Shown here: in pieces, positions 24,020 through 35,027 of the stretch | Numbering within the stretch: the first letter of the stretch is position 1 | Layout of the letters: every line of letters begins with the position of its first letter | Assembly: GCA_963995505.1 (NCBI GenBank) | Contig: OZ023180.1 | Coordinates: forward strand, 1,612,501-1,676,500 | DNA length: 64,000 nt | DNA from: Hypericum androsaemum | Lineage: Eukaryota > Streptophyta > Magnoliopsida > Malpighiales > Hypericaceae | Direction of reading: 5' to 3' | Translations under genes and position numbers: made by a program | The notes under the pieces: generated by a model | What the model saw: only the letters and a program-made list of their open reading frames with translations | Databases searched by the model: none | What the model was told of the DNA's origin: nothing

Positions 24020-26619
24020 CTATATGCTACTTGCCATTGGTGGAAATTGACAAGGCCATGGAAGCCAAGAACCGGCCAGCTTTTCTTTGAAGATTCGTGG
24101 AAATATCTCATGTGCATCCATGTCAAGAGCTTCAGGATTCCTACGGAAAGGCAGGAGACAAAAAATGCAATATATGCTTTAGCGGCAAGAGAAATTGCAT
24201 GTAAATATATAAACATATGAGTAAAAGCTTTGAATTTACCTACAAATTGTCTGTCCTTTTTCTTTGGCGCTAGGAATAAACTAGAGCTTTTGCAAGCACA
24301 GTGACTCAAATTGAACAAAGAATCCATCATGTTGGCCATGCTTTCACTTCCTTGATCCTTGGCCTTTCCATACCTGCATACAAGATCATGTAATAAAGTG
24401 ATACTGAGTCTTTAGCCGATACTAGCAAAAGGCGATATACGTGTATTATCGTGTAATCAACTTGAACGTGTTTCATCTTAAATCAACGACCCTATCTAAA
24501 TGAGGCATGTGATTTTTCTCATAGTTGTGTCCAAATTTCCCTAGTAAATGAACACGATAATAGTCACGGTCGCTCGACAGCAATCCAGTATGCAAGACTG
24601 ATATGCATTCTGAATCACAGCCCAGATAAAGGCACAGACCCTAGCAGTCGGCAGACTAGTTCAAACTAATCATACATGAGCATACAGTCTAAAATGAAAA
24701 TAATTATCAAGTTCTGGAAAACAAGAAAAATTCTTAACATATAATCCTTTCCATTCAACAATGACATTAATCTGGGACTTGTATTGAAAGGAATGTGTTT
24801 TCTTCTTATAAAGCTTCCACCCGGAGTAAAACTAAATATATACCTGTGGGTAAGAAATAATATTCTTAGGCACTACTATGCAAGCAGCCTTGGAAAAAGA
24901 TTCCTCTGCATATTGCCGAAGAAATGTGAAGCAATTGATGTGTGTATGGGGTGATTCAAATGCCTGCAAAATAGATACCTCATTAGCAAACAAGATAAAT
25001 CCCAACTACAAAGTAATTGTCAATTTGCTATCATCAACAACCATAATCAGCATCGGTGATTAGCAAAACTAGAAGATCATGCACGTGAACTCAATGTCGA
25101 CTGGGAAACTGAAAGAAACCTATAAGGGGTAGGATCCATGTCATTCAAGAGTCAATACCTTGTCAACATTGACGACTGAAGCGTACGTATCAATTTCAGT
25201 CTTTTCTTTATGGAGGAGAAAGTACGCTTTGGGATCCAATTTGGAATTTTGATGCTATGATTTCACAGTTGTCTCCATAGTCTCAACAACAAATGAAAAT
25301 AACTCTTCACAAGATTCATTAGAAGCAAGCTTTTCTGCCTGCAAGAAGAGAAATTAGCTAAATATGACTACGTGAGAAAATCCCTGCCGCTATCATATGC
25401 CGTGAACTGAATCCTCAGTCAAGGAAAAACATGATGATTAAAAATGGTCATGCATTAAGAAACGTGACAATGCAACAAAAACATGAAAATGCATGAAATA
25501 AGAAAAACAAAGATACTAATATGTAAGAGGAAGCATGCGAATGACAGGTTGATCAATTGAACTTTGCTCACCATTTCAGATTTAAATGTATCCAACTGCT
25601 TTGTCATGTTGACATTAGATCTCATCTTCTCCACTTCTTCCACTCGCTTTTTTTCCTTGGATAGTTGAGATACCCTCTTAATCTTTCTAGACACTTCAGT
25701 ACTCTGTGGGTTGTACTGTAGAGCAGTTTGAAAAGCAGCCAACGCCTAGAACCATGAACACAATGGACGAGCGTCAGCATAATAAATTGAAATCTCATCA
25801 TGAAACAATAAAGAAATCCAGATATTTTGAACATACATCATCATACCGGTCCATGGCTTCAAGTACACATCCTTTCCTAAAATAACCCTGCATGTAACAC
25901 CCCCATAACAGTAGTCAATGCGTTGTAGAAAATGTGTAAGTGTTCATATCACACATACATCACTAGTACCTTCTCCCACCAAAGATTCAATTCGATCGTG
26001 GTCTCAGCATCAGCAAGTGCTTTGTTGAGCTTAACCAATTGTAGAAAGGCTGCAGCACGGTTACTGGAAAAGAAGACAATATTTTGAAGGAAGCATTAGC
26101 ATACAATACATATTCAACATAATGATGCATAACAAAGAAGGAATAGGAATTTGCTCCAACATTTAATAAAAAAATGATGACTAATTAATTGTTCATAAGT
26201 AAATCACAAGCATAAGAATCAAGACCTGATAACTAAAAAGAGAAGCCATACTTAGTCTAGCAAATTCTTCCAACTAACGACCAACCACTTCAAATGAACC
26301 AGCCAAGGGGCATAGCTGGAGACATTTCATTTCAAGTAACCAACAAACATACACCAGAGAGAGAGAGAGAACTTGTTGGGAAAAATTGCATCGAACCCAG
26401 TTGAGACCATTAACCAAACACTCGAAAGTGCCAGAAAAAAAATGGAACTTGATGATTAGACACCAAGTAATATAAAGGTACCTATAGAGAGTGGGATTGG
26501 ACGGGTCGAGCGTAAAGAGCGGCGGCTTTAAGGTAATTCCCTGCTTTGAAGAACTCATTCCCTTTCTCTTTCAACGACACTTCACCCCTTCCTTTACTGT
26601 TTGCTTCTGCTTCTGCCAT
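24020..26619 (-). pseudogene. TPR3: TPR3-like HSP90/HSP70 co-chaperone pseudogene
   Basis: Eight exon-like blocks in order match plant TPR3-type proteins: N-terminal KEKGNEFFKAGNY (from 26619), NRAAAFLQLVKLNKALADAE (about 26060-25970), GYFRKGCVLEAM, then ALQYNPQSTEVSRKIKR (25740-25572), FVVETMETTVKS (about 25330-25140), FESPHTH and CFTFLRQYAEESF (24970-24842), VWKGQGSRK and GFFVQFE (24375-24230), PEALDMDAHE (24150). Splice borders are mostly intact. It carries a frameshift near 26510 in the first TPR, where about 17 nt are missing, and three stops at positions that are tryptophan in the family: 25257-25255 (TAG), 24346-24344 (TGA) and 24283-24281 (TAG). Each is one G-to-A change from TGG. The gene cannot make the full protein. 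Conserved splice sites show it decayed in place and is not a retrocopy. Confidence 0.9.
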
Positions 26620-26663
26620 TGCCTCACGTTCCTCCTTTCCAATTGCTTCGTTTTCTTTTGTTT

Positions 26664-26960
26664 AGGATTTCTCTACTTCGAGTCGGTGGGTTTCTCTAAC
26701 TAAGACCCAACAACGGCCCATTAGTTGCTAGGTACTACGACAATGACATATCCAGTTATTAATAATGGCATGTCGATGATCCCTGTCGTGCGGACTTTTT
26801 CATTTTTGTCCATGTATTTTAACATTTTTGCAAAAAACCCCAACGTATTTTTTGGTCCAAACCATTTCAGACCCAATCCAAATCCCCCTCTCTACTTCGA
26901 GTCGGTAGGTTTCTCTAACTCAGGCCCAACAGCGGTCCATTAGTTGCTAGGTGCTACCTG
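26664..26960. repeat. Direct repeat around a transposon-like insert, upstream of TPR3 pseudogene
   Basis: About 70 bp starting CTACTTCGAGTCGG at 26670 recurs at 26893 (shared GGTTTCTCTAACT, CATTAGTTGCTAGGT). The insert between them contains TTTTTGCAAAAAA and ACCCAATCC words also present in the Mutator-like element at 42841-43269, so it may be a broken relative. Confidence 0.65.
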
Positions 26961-27033
26961 CTGGGCCATATATTGCCTAGCTCTGCTGGGCCTACGTGGC
27001 TCAGTAATTGGCCCAGGAGGTGGTGGTTAACTG

Positions 27034-28686
27034 AGTGAACATTCGGATAATCTGAATCTGAACTATCCAAACTTTTCATTATTCGAACTACCTAAATTGA
27101 TTATTTAACTATCCAAATCTGAATAGTAAATTATCCGATATCCGAATATTTTTCGGATTCGGATACGAATAATCTAAATTATCTATTTTACAAAATGAAA
27201 ATTTATTTTCTTATTAAACCACGCTCCTCTTTTGCTACAAGTTCTTATGTAGTATGCTCTTATTTTTTTTAACTCGAACCTTTATTAATAAGAAAAAAAC
27301 ATTACAGAATGGGGATGAGAAAGGGGAGAAAAAGGAAAAGAAAAGACTAAAAGCAAAGCCAAGGCCTAAACGGGTAACCAGAGTGATAAATCTGCTGCCA
27401 TATCTAGTGACTCAACTAAGCAAAACCACAAGTTGGGTAGTCAAGGGTGATACAAATAAGCCAGGGTGCATAAAAAATATACCTCATACTCCGACCAACG
27501 TAGATCCTCACCGGTGTAGGTAGTCTTAGCCCTTTTCATCGCTTGAAAGCGAGTATTCTTGGCAGGCGGTAGGTCAAAATTCTCCAAGTCCGACTGCGAA
27601 TCTACCTCATCCGCCCAATTGTTCTTCATCTTCTTGGTTAACGAGTCCATGAACTTCAACGAGTTCGGAAGATCATCATTGTCAGAAAAAGTAACGACCT
27701 CATTGCCCCCTTGACCCGAGATAGGCATGGGATCCGTAGCAGGTAATGCCGAGGTGCGGCCCAAAATAGACGATGACATGCCCTGTAGAATCGGAGTTTC
27801 CTTACCAAGGAATCCCAGTTTGAGACCCTTGTGCTTAGAGCTCTTAGAACTCGAAGATGGGCTAGGTAAAACTCCACCCGCAGCGACATAGGCAGCCTTT
27901 CTAGCTTCAATTTTTGTCAAATTCGAATCTGACAAATGCAATGACAAACTCGAAATCAATTTAGAACTCTTCTTGCATGCATTTTTCTTGCTCGAAACTG
28001 AACTAGCACCCTGCGAACTCGGAGAATCTGAAAGAGGTGAGCTAGCGCTCGGAATCAGCAACATAGGCTCTGTAACGATTGGCAGAGTAGTTTGCGAGTC
28101 TGTATTAGGCGAGTCCATTAAAATATCCTCAATCCGCACTCCACTAGGCATTTGTCCGCCCACCTGCTCAGGTAAATTATCTTCGTTGCTCAAAGAATTC
28201 TCCCTCTCGAAAACCAAAATCATTGCAAGAGACCCCGCACCATGCCCGTCGACATCTGGCAGAGTCAAGCTGATAACAATAGCATTATTTTCCGCATAAA
28301 GTTGAGAACGACTGCGAGCAAGAATTGGGGTTGGGATCTGGGACGGGTGAAGCTGTGGGAGCAGGAGTCGCCAAGTCGGGGTTGGGGATTTAGGGTTTTA
28401 CATAGAATTATTTTCAATTTTTGGTTTGAAGTTAGGTGAGAGAGTGGGACTGGAGTGACTAGTGAGTGAAGATTATAGTTGGCCCAGCCCAATTTAAAAT
28501 TTTGGATAGTTCTGATAATCCAAACTCGTGTTTTTACTATCCAAATCCAAATCCAAATTCAAATTCAAACTAAAAAGTTCGGATAATCCGAATCCGAGTC
28601 GAAATAATAAATTATCTGAATCCGAATCCGGAAAAAAATTAGATTCGGATTCGGACATCGGATATCAGATTATATGCTCACTCTTA
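27034..28686 (-). mobile_element. hAT-like element carrying an unidentified ORF
   Basis: The right end, read on the minus strand, starts TAAGAGTGAGCATA followed by many ATCCGAATCCG words. The left end reads AGTGAACATTCGGATAATC. Flanks GTTAACTG (27026-27033) and GTTAACTC (28687-28694) match 7 of 8. Ends resemble the 12432-13173 element. The middle holds a minus-strand ORF and a 3' tail ending AGTTAAAAAAAA at 27263, suggesting a second, LINE-like insertion or captured sequence inside. Borders are inferred by eye. Confidence 0.5.
27441..28268 (-). pseudogene. Unidentified Ser-rich ORF inside a mobile element
   Basis: An open frame of up to 275 codons has no in-frame ATG near its 5' end; it begins at a TTG. 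The product is rich in Ser, Lys and acidic residues and contains KKSSKLISSLSLHLSDSNL, then IEARKAAYVAAGGVLPSPSS, and near the end WADEVDSQSDLENFDLPP. I do not recognise a domain with certainty; the style recalls ORF1-like proteins of plant LINEs. About 170 bases of 3' UTR-like sequence and a poly(A) (minus strand, 27270-27263) follow. Its place within hAT-like ends argues against a host gene. Confidence 0.45.
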
Positions 28687-30064
28687 GTTAACTCGATTAA
28701 TTAAAATTTGAGTCTAATATAGAGAAAATGAGTGTAAATTTTTAAAATTTTTACATAAAATTATCTTAAAAATCTGCAGTATATATACATTCGGCGACCA
28801 AGTCGTTTTGTGGCTCTTGACAGTAACAAAGACACACCTGCTCCTCTTGTGACTTTGACTTACCAAATTTATAAATTTGTTTATACATGATGAGATCAGC
28901 ATATGCATGCAGCGGAAATTAAAATCGAAAAGACATGGTGGTTGGTATTTTATTGATTTTGCAGAAGACACTTCGTGTGATATTCAGAATATTGTTGGAC
29001 TATATTTAAGGAATGACTATCCCAATAATAATTTTTACATATTCATAAGATTTGAAACTAATATCAGAAAGAAACTTCAATTTGTACAAAGGATTTTTTA
29101 GAAGACGTTGTGCGTGTTTTATTGATTTTTTACTGTCGTGGAAAGGGACGTCGTATATATATATGTTTTTTTGAGGGGTAACGTCGTATATATCGAGTGT
29201 CTACATCAATTTAGTATTAGTAAATACTCTCCGGGTCCTCCAAAACATGAATATACTCTCTCAGAAATCCGGAAATGGGGAAACCGCGTTTTTTTGGTGA
29301 GGTCAGGCACCAAATTCGCTCCAAACCAACTTCCATCTCTCATATTTGCATTCCAGTAGAGCAAATTGCATGGTAGACCAAAGCATGTAAAAAGCAAAGA
29401 CAGAGACCTCTTAGAGGATCCTTCTTGTTACCTTCCACCTCTCCAATTATATACAACAAAAGCTTTATGTTCTCCACTGTCATATTATAATCACCTCCGC
29501 AATAGTTTGTGTGGACAGTTATCTTATTTTATTAAAAAAAACTGAAAAATTAACCAACATGTTATCTTGAGTTTATTTTTTGTAGGCCTGTTTAAAAATC
29601 TTGGGTTGGACATAAAAATTGGGTTTAATTATCCCGGACGTGGTACTCAGGGACCTTGCCGAGAAACTTGACTTGGTATGGGAAGAAGATGTCAAAACAA
29701 TTCTCAAAACCTTGCGCGAAGTGACCATCGGCACAATCTCAGTATAGAGAGGAGGTAGTGCTTAATTGAACACCGGTGTAACAGTGCCCTAGTGCCATGG
29801 ATAACAATTTTTTGAATAATAAAATTTTACTTATCAAAAAAATATAATTATTAATATCGTAATCTTCCGATAACCATGATTGTAACTTGTAATCATTTTG
29901 GCGAATTGATATTATTCGTCTAGTTATCAAAAACAAAAACATAATATTATACTCCTCGCCCGTTGCACCAACCGAAGAAAATGGCTTGTATAAATAACAA
30001 TCCATCGATCAAGCTTCATACAAACTATAATCCATAATCTCTAATCAATCTGAGATTCCAAAAA
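28687..30064. other. Intergenic and LRX-like promoter
   Basis: AT-rich, with a micro-insertion at 29161-29180. TATAAATA at 29989-29996 is a good TATA box for the gene starting at 30065. AATAAAATTTTACTTATC followed by seven A (about 29817-29841) looks like another LINE 3' tip. Confidence 0.55.
29161..29180 (-). mobile_element. Micro-insertion with perfect 13-bp TSD
   Basis: Twenty nt (ATATGTTTTTTTGAGGGGTA) lie between two perfect copies of ACGTCGTATATAT (29148-29160 and 29181-29193). The minus strand reads CCCCTC plus seven A, fitting an aborted poly(A)-primed insertion. Part of the left copy could be slippage in the TA run. Confidence 0.55.
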
Positions 30065-31240
30065 ATGACCAACAAGTACTTCTTTCCTTATCTCGCCACT
30101 TGGGCTACTCTAACCATCGTAATATCCTCCTCCTCGAAGCTCTCTCATCAAACCAATTACATCTACAACATTTCTCCTCCACCAATTCCAAACCCTAGAC
30201 TCCAAAAGGCTTACATAGCTCTCCAAGCTTGGAAGCATGCAATAACCTCCGACCCAAGTAACTTCACCTCAAACTGGTGCGGTCCTAACGTGTGTAACTA
30301 CGACGGAGTCTACTGCGCGCCGGCCCCTGATGATCCTCACGCCTCGACGCTAGCCGGAATAGACCTAAACCACGCCAACATTGCCGGTTCGCTCCCGGAG
30401 GAGCTTGGCCTCCTCGACGACTTGGCTCTATTCCATGTAAACACCAACCGCTTCTGTGGAACGGTTCCCGCGGGATTCCGTGACCTCCACCTTCTCTACG
30501 AGCTTGACCTAAGCAACAACATTTTTAGTGGCGAATTTCCCGGTGTAGTCCTATTCCTACCTTCCCTTAAATATCTTGACATAAGATTCAATCAATTCCA
30601 CGGAAATCTCCCTCCCCAACTTTTTGATTTAAAACTCGACGCACTTTTTGTCAACGACAATAAGTTTAAGTCTTCCTTGCCCGAAACCCTAGGAAACTCT
30701 CCTGTCTCGGTTATGGTCCTAGCCAACAACGACTTCACCGGTTGCATCCCTTCGAGTTTGTCCAAAATGGGACACACCATTAACGAGATCATCCTCGTTA
30801 ATACGGGTTTAACCGGTTGTCTCCAACCTGACATAGGGTCGCTCTACTGGGCAACAGTCTTCGACGCGAGCTTCAACGATCTCGTCGGTCCATTGCCGGC
30901 GTCCATGGGGAACATGAAGAGCCTGGAGCAATTAAACGTGGCACAGAATAAGTTATCCGGTGAGATACCGGACGGCATCTGTGTGTTGCCCAAGTTGGAG
31001 AGCTTCACGTTCTCGTACAACTACTTCAGGGGCGAGCCGCCGGCGTGTCTCGAATTTCCGGCGAAGGATGATAAAGAGAATTGCTTACCTTATAGGCCTC
31101 TCCAGAGATCACCTCAGGAATGTGCCTCGTTTTATGCATATCCTGTTAATTGTGACGCATACGGTTGCTCCGCCGATTGTCCACCACCTCCGCGGTGGCC
31201 ACCGCCTCCTCCGGTTTATGATCATTATCATTACCCTTGA
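30065..31240 (+). CDS. LRX-like leucine-rich repeat wall protein with vestigial extensin tail
   Basis: A single exon encodes 391 aa. It starts with a hydrophobic signal peptide. The LRX-type N-terminal block follows (NPRLQKAYIALQAWK, DPSNFTSNWCG, CNYDGVYCAPAPDDP), then about ten LRRs (LYELDLSNNIFSGEFP, LEQLNVAQNKLSGEIP) and the conserved cap with NCLPYRPLQRSPQEC. Full LRX proteins then carry long Ser-Pro4 extensin repeats that anchor them in the wall. Here only CPPPPRWPPPPP remains before the stop, so wall cross-linking would be weak or absent. LRX proteins bind RALF peptides and control wall integrity; a role here is inferred. The closest type is the At4g06744-like group. It is a paralog of 37883-39069 but lacks that gene's intron. 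Confidence 0.9.
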   Translation: MTNKYFFPYLATWATLTIVISSSSKLSHQTNYIYNISPPPIPNPRLQKAYIALQAWKHAITSDPSNFTSNWCGPNVCNYDGVYCAPAPDDPHASTLAGIDLNHANIAGSLPEELGLLDDLALFHVNTNRFCGTVPAGFRDLHLLYELDLSNNIFSGEFPGVVLFLPSLKYLDIRFNQFHGNLPPQLFDLKLDALFVNDNKFKSSLPETLGNSPVSVMVLANNDFTGCIPSSLSKMGHTINEIILVNTGLTGCLQPDIGSLYWATVFDASFNDLVGPLPASMGNMKSLEQLNVAQNKLSGEIPDGICVLPKLESFTFSYNYFRGEPPACLEFPAKDDKENCLPYRPLQRSPQECASFYAYPVNCDAYGCSADCPPPPRWPPPPPVYDHYHYP

Positions 31241-31999
31241 TGTAATCCCGATTATAGTGAAAAATGATAAAATTACTTTGAAGTGTCCAAAATTGGAAGT
31301 GTAAGTTTACTTGAAAAATAAGTTAATAGTATTTCGGCGTGTATTTGACGTGAAAATTTTACAATATCATAAAATGATTTAATATATCAAATTGTTAGGA
31401 TTTTACACGGTATAAAATAATCATTATAAAATAACTCATATTTTTCGGGAGATGATCGAATAAATATTGGCTTCTGTCGAGACGTTCAATCAATGTACAT
31501 TATTTATCTTTCGTGCTGAAGGGTTCTTCCATAATTAAACCTTTTCAAGTCTACGGTGGGAGGATGCGTAATCCGGTCACCTAATTTGTTTCGGACAACT
31601 TTAGTTTAATCTACATACAGTTTCTCGCAGTTTAATAAAAAAAAACTGGAAACTTGGGAAGATACAATAAATTTTTGCGGAGTCCTAATTAATTTACAAA
31701 TAACCATTGACATTTTTAGGTAAATTGTTAGTAGCGTTCTTCTAATAATATATTTTACATGATTAAAATATTGTTAATTAATCAAAACCTTTCACCGTTG
31801 GTCAATAGATTTATGGTGGCTCACGTGCGAAACACAGGGTCGCGGCCCGCGGGAAGCTTCGCACGCTTCATCGGTGCGCAGGCCGGCTTGGACAAATTCG
31901 AGCCCAAAGGGTATTTCAGCTAAGGAGTTCCTTCCGTGGAGGCTCATTGGACTTGCCATAAGCCCATAGCAAGTTGCTTTAGAAGTCGCCGGGAAAGAC
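31241..31999. other. Intergenic, LRX-like 3' flank
   Basis: Contains the 3' UTR of the preceding gene. The last nine bases (GGGAAAGAC, 31991-31999) are the left target-site duplication of the next element. Confidence 0.5.
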
Positions 32000-32099
32000 G
32001 GCTTTGGATTCAGTGGAGACTACATGATTCATGTCTCCATGGTGTGGACTAATTATGGATCATTAGATTTGATCAAAAAATATTTTTTATAGATCTGAT

Positions 32100-32412
32100 T
32101 AGGGCTGAGCAAGTCGACCGAACTGGACCAAACCGGGAAAAACCAAAATCGGAATTTTTTTTTTGCAAACTGGACTGGACCGGACTTCAATCCGGTCCAG
32201 TCCGGTTCGATCCAGTTAGACCTAAAACTGGACTGGACCAGATTTTATTTCGAAAACATATATGTTTTCTCAAACCGGACTGGACCGAAAATTATTTTTC
32301 TTACATTTCAAGAACCGGACTGGACCATTTTTCTATTTGGTCTGGTCTGGTCCGGTTCTTTTGGTCTGGTTTGGTTCGATTCTACAGTTTTCAGTTTATT
32401 TGCTCACCCCTA
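32100..32412. mobile_element. hAT-like MITE (TAGGGCTGAGCAA family), nested
   Basis: Starts TAGGGCTGAGCAAG and ends TTTGCTCACCCCTA, an inverted match. The inside is a run of GGACCGGAC / CCGGTCCAG words. Flanking 8-mers GATCTGAT and TATCGGAT match at 6 of 8. It sits inside Mutator-like element C, so it inserted later. Confidence 0.75.
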
Positions 32413-33169
32413 TATCGGATGGTTAAAATCCTCTAAGGGACATTTTCGGGTTTTTGTCCAAGGATATCCATGTAGGGTTTTCACCCATCCCAGCATTTTC
32501 CTCCCTCCTCTCCCAAATTTCTCAGGATTGCTCGTCATTAGTTCATTACAAAAATCTCTTCCACTCCACGACCGATGAGCATGCGACTAGCCCGGCGATG
32601 AGCCTGCGATGAGCATAGTGACCGGCGACCAGTCGTTCACTCACTCCCCCGATTAACAAACCCAAGTGACCGGGCTAAGGTCGGGGATCCGAGATCTTTT
32701 CGCTCACGGCTTCAGGAAGAATGGGTATATTCTGTTGATGACGTAGCTCAGGTTTCAAGATCGGTGACTGTGTCGACGTTCAAGTCAACGAAGCCGTCCC
32801 CCATCTCGTAGCACTTCTTCATCGACGACGATGACTCATTGTCCCTGATGCCGCTTGACTTCACCATTTATGGGGTTTACTGGATTTTGAAGAAAGATTG
32901 ATTCTTTGGGTGAAAGTCAAGCCTTTAGACGTGGGAGGTTCTTAAATTTCTTCTGTAAATTAATCTATTGAACTTGAATTAGAGATTCTGTTCTTTATGA
33001 AACTTTCATCTAAAGTGAAATTCTTTCGCTTTTTCTTGATTGGGCGAATCATAGCCATTTTGGTTGGGCGAATCATACCAGTTTTTCTTACTCGCTTTTT
33101 ATTTTTTATTAGCAAAAATGGTGACAATAATTCTCTTGTTAATTACGACTGTATATCAATTATTAGTGA

Positions 33170-33690
33170 CATTCGTATATTGTACCAATATCATTTATAC
33201 AGCGTACCGATATCATTTATATATTGTACCAATATCGTTTGTATATCGTACCAATCGTATTGGTATGCATTATGTGTACCTAGAACACAATACCAATATC
33301 GTTGGAAATATTCCCAAATATGTGTAAAAGGATACCAATATCATAGATGAAGGATATCAATATCAAAGTTGAAGGGTACCAATATTAGAGTAGTTAGATA
33401 CTAATATCCTAGAACAAGGATACCAATATCCGAGAAATATCCGAGAAGAATGAAACCAATACCATTCAAATGGTATACCTGTTCACTTATAATGTAAGAT
33501 GAAATATTTCTAAATCTGTGTAGAAGGATACTAATATCATAGATGAATGATACCAATATTAGATAAGAAGTATACCAATATCAGAGTATAAGAATACCAA
33601 TAATATAGAAGCAGGATACCAATATCCGAGAAGAAAGATACCAATATCGGAGTAGACTGAAACCAATACCATTCAAATTATTTGTTAATA
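33170..33690. repeat. Degenerate minisatellite with ACCAATATC core
   Basis: Some 15-20 imperfect copies of a roughly 20-25 bp unit with core GATACCAATATC or GTACCAATATC. The core is shared with the array inside element A (35562-36052). Confidence 0.75.
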
Positions 33691-33874
33691 GTGGTTTGCC
33701 AATATTGTCCCTCCTTGCCATTCAATCCCATTTGATCCCTTTCAGTAGTTGTTCCCACTGAATCTGAACCCGTGAAAGACCCTAACCTTTATTGATCGGT
33801 CAATAGACGATAAACATGCACAACGGAATAAGCAGATATTCTTAAAGTCGTCAAGGTAGAAATCAAGACAATAT

Positions 33875-33886
33875 TTTTTTTTGGGT
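33875..33886 (-). mobile_element. Micro-insertion, imperfect TSD
   Basis: Twelve nt (TTTTTTTTGGGT) lie between GAAATCAAGACAATAT (33859-33874) and GAAATCAAGAGAAGAT (33887-33902), 13 of 16 identical. The minus strand ends in eight A. Confidence 0.5.
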
Positions 33887-35014
33887 GAAATCAAGAGAAG
33901 ATACATAAGGTGACTCAAATAACACGTAATCAAAAGCAAGTGTCAAGACATGTTTAACCATAATTGTACTGAATCCTCATCTCTCTCGGACAAAGAGTCG
34001 ATGTGCTCTGCTAATGGTCAGAATACGATAACCTGCTTGTGATAAAATGACATAAATTCTTCTTACCGAGCCAGATTGCAAACAAAATTAAGAAATTTAT
34101 GTTATTTATAAATATATTTTAAAAAATGAATTCGAGTTCATTCAGAAATAAAATCGAAAAAGACTCAAGATCAATAATTCCAATACTATCGACCTAGCAG
34201 AATTAACGATTATGTGAATCTCCCATCCATTAAGGCCAAATGTGGAATTTCCTGTCGCCTCTAAACCACCCAGTTCAAACCTGGAAAAAATCACCAAGAA
34301 TATTTTCCTATTTCCTGAAAAATGACGCCACTGTAACCTCCGGTGGATAAAGGTGAACTACTTGCAGGAACATTAAATTGACAAAATTAATGCTATTTCG
34401 CAGGGATCGTTTTTGGGCACCGCAGCTGAGACTTCCAAGAAAATCTCCCCAGCCGGAAAATATAATTCACCGCTTTTCAGATAACCCTCACAATGGTCAA
34501 TGATCCTAACTTATAAATGACTTCTCACATCAATATATTTTCGATTCACAAAAATTTGAATTCAAGACATCCACTAAAAACTCGGTTAGAAATTATCCTT
34601 GAATGATATACGTACTTGTAACTCTTAAATTTACCAACTACCAATATTTATTGGTATACGGATATATGCCGTTTAATCCTGGTGTGGTAAACCACGTGGG
34701 GTAAGCAACCATTTAACTCTTAGTAACGGATATATGCCGTTTGCTGGGGTCACTCCCTCACATGACTCGTTTTATAACGGGAAAAAATTCATAAATATAC
34801 GCCGATCAATCTTCACTTCTCGAGAAAATCATAATTCAAAAGATATTTTTGTTAATATGATATTTCAGAAAAAATAGAATATTGTTATTGGGTTGAAATA
34901 ATCCATATATAAGCACATTCATATTTGGTTAATTCAGATCAAATCTGATAGTTTTAATTGTACCTTTCCTCACAATTCACCCAGGGTTAATGACGCAACA
35001 TGGATAAGGAATAC

Positions 35015-35027
35015 TTTTTTTTAAGGA
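35015..35027 (-). mobile_element. Micro-insertion with perfect 18-bp TSD
   Basis: Thirteen nt (TTTTTTTTAAGGA) lie between two perfect copies of AACATGGATAAGGAATAC (34997-35014 and 35028-35045). Read on the minus strand it is TCCTT plus eight A. The pattern is that of target-primed reverse transcription stopped after about five template bases beyond the poly(A). Confidence 0.75.

Larger units (their letters stand above)
32000..33771. mobile_element. Mutator-like element C with ACCAATATC minisatellite
   Basis: Flanked by GGGAAAGAC (31991-31999) and GTGAAAGAC (33772-33780), 8 of 9 identical, the 9-bp size typical of Mutator. Left end GGCTTTGGATTCAGTGG and right end (minus strand) GGGTTCAGATTCAGTGG form a degenerate terminal inverted repeat. 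The next 45 bases of the left end match the ends of elements A and B (GTCCAT, GTGGACTAATTATGGATCAT, TTAGATTTGATC). Inside are a hAT MITE (32100-32412), a GC-richer island (about 32520-32900) with a broken coding-like frame, and a minisatellite (33170-33690). No transposase was seen, so it is nonautonomous. Confidence 0.75.

Noticed and set aside
26491..26703. Plus-strand open frame of 70 codons
   Set aside because: It is antisense to exon 1 of the TPR3-like pseudogene and has no family resemblance.
32997..33350. 117-codon frame rich in Tyr and Ile
   Set aside because: It runs through the ACCAATATC minisatellite; its composition comes from the repeat.
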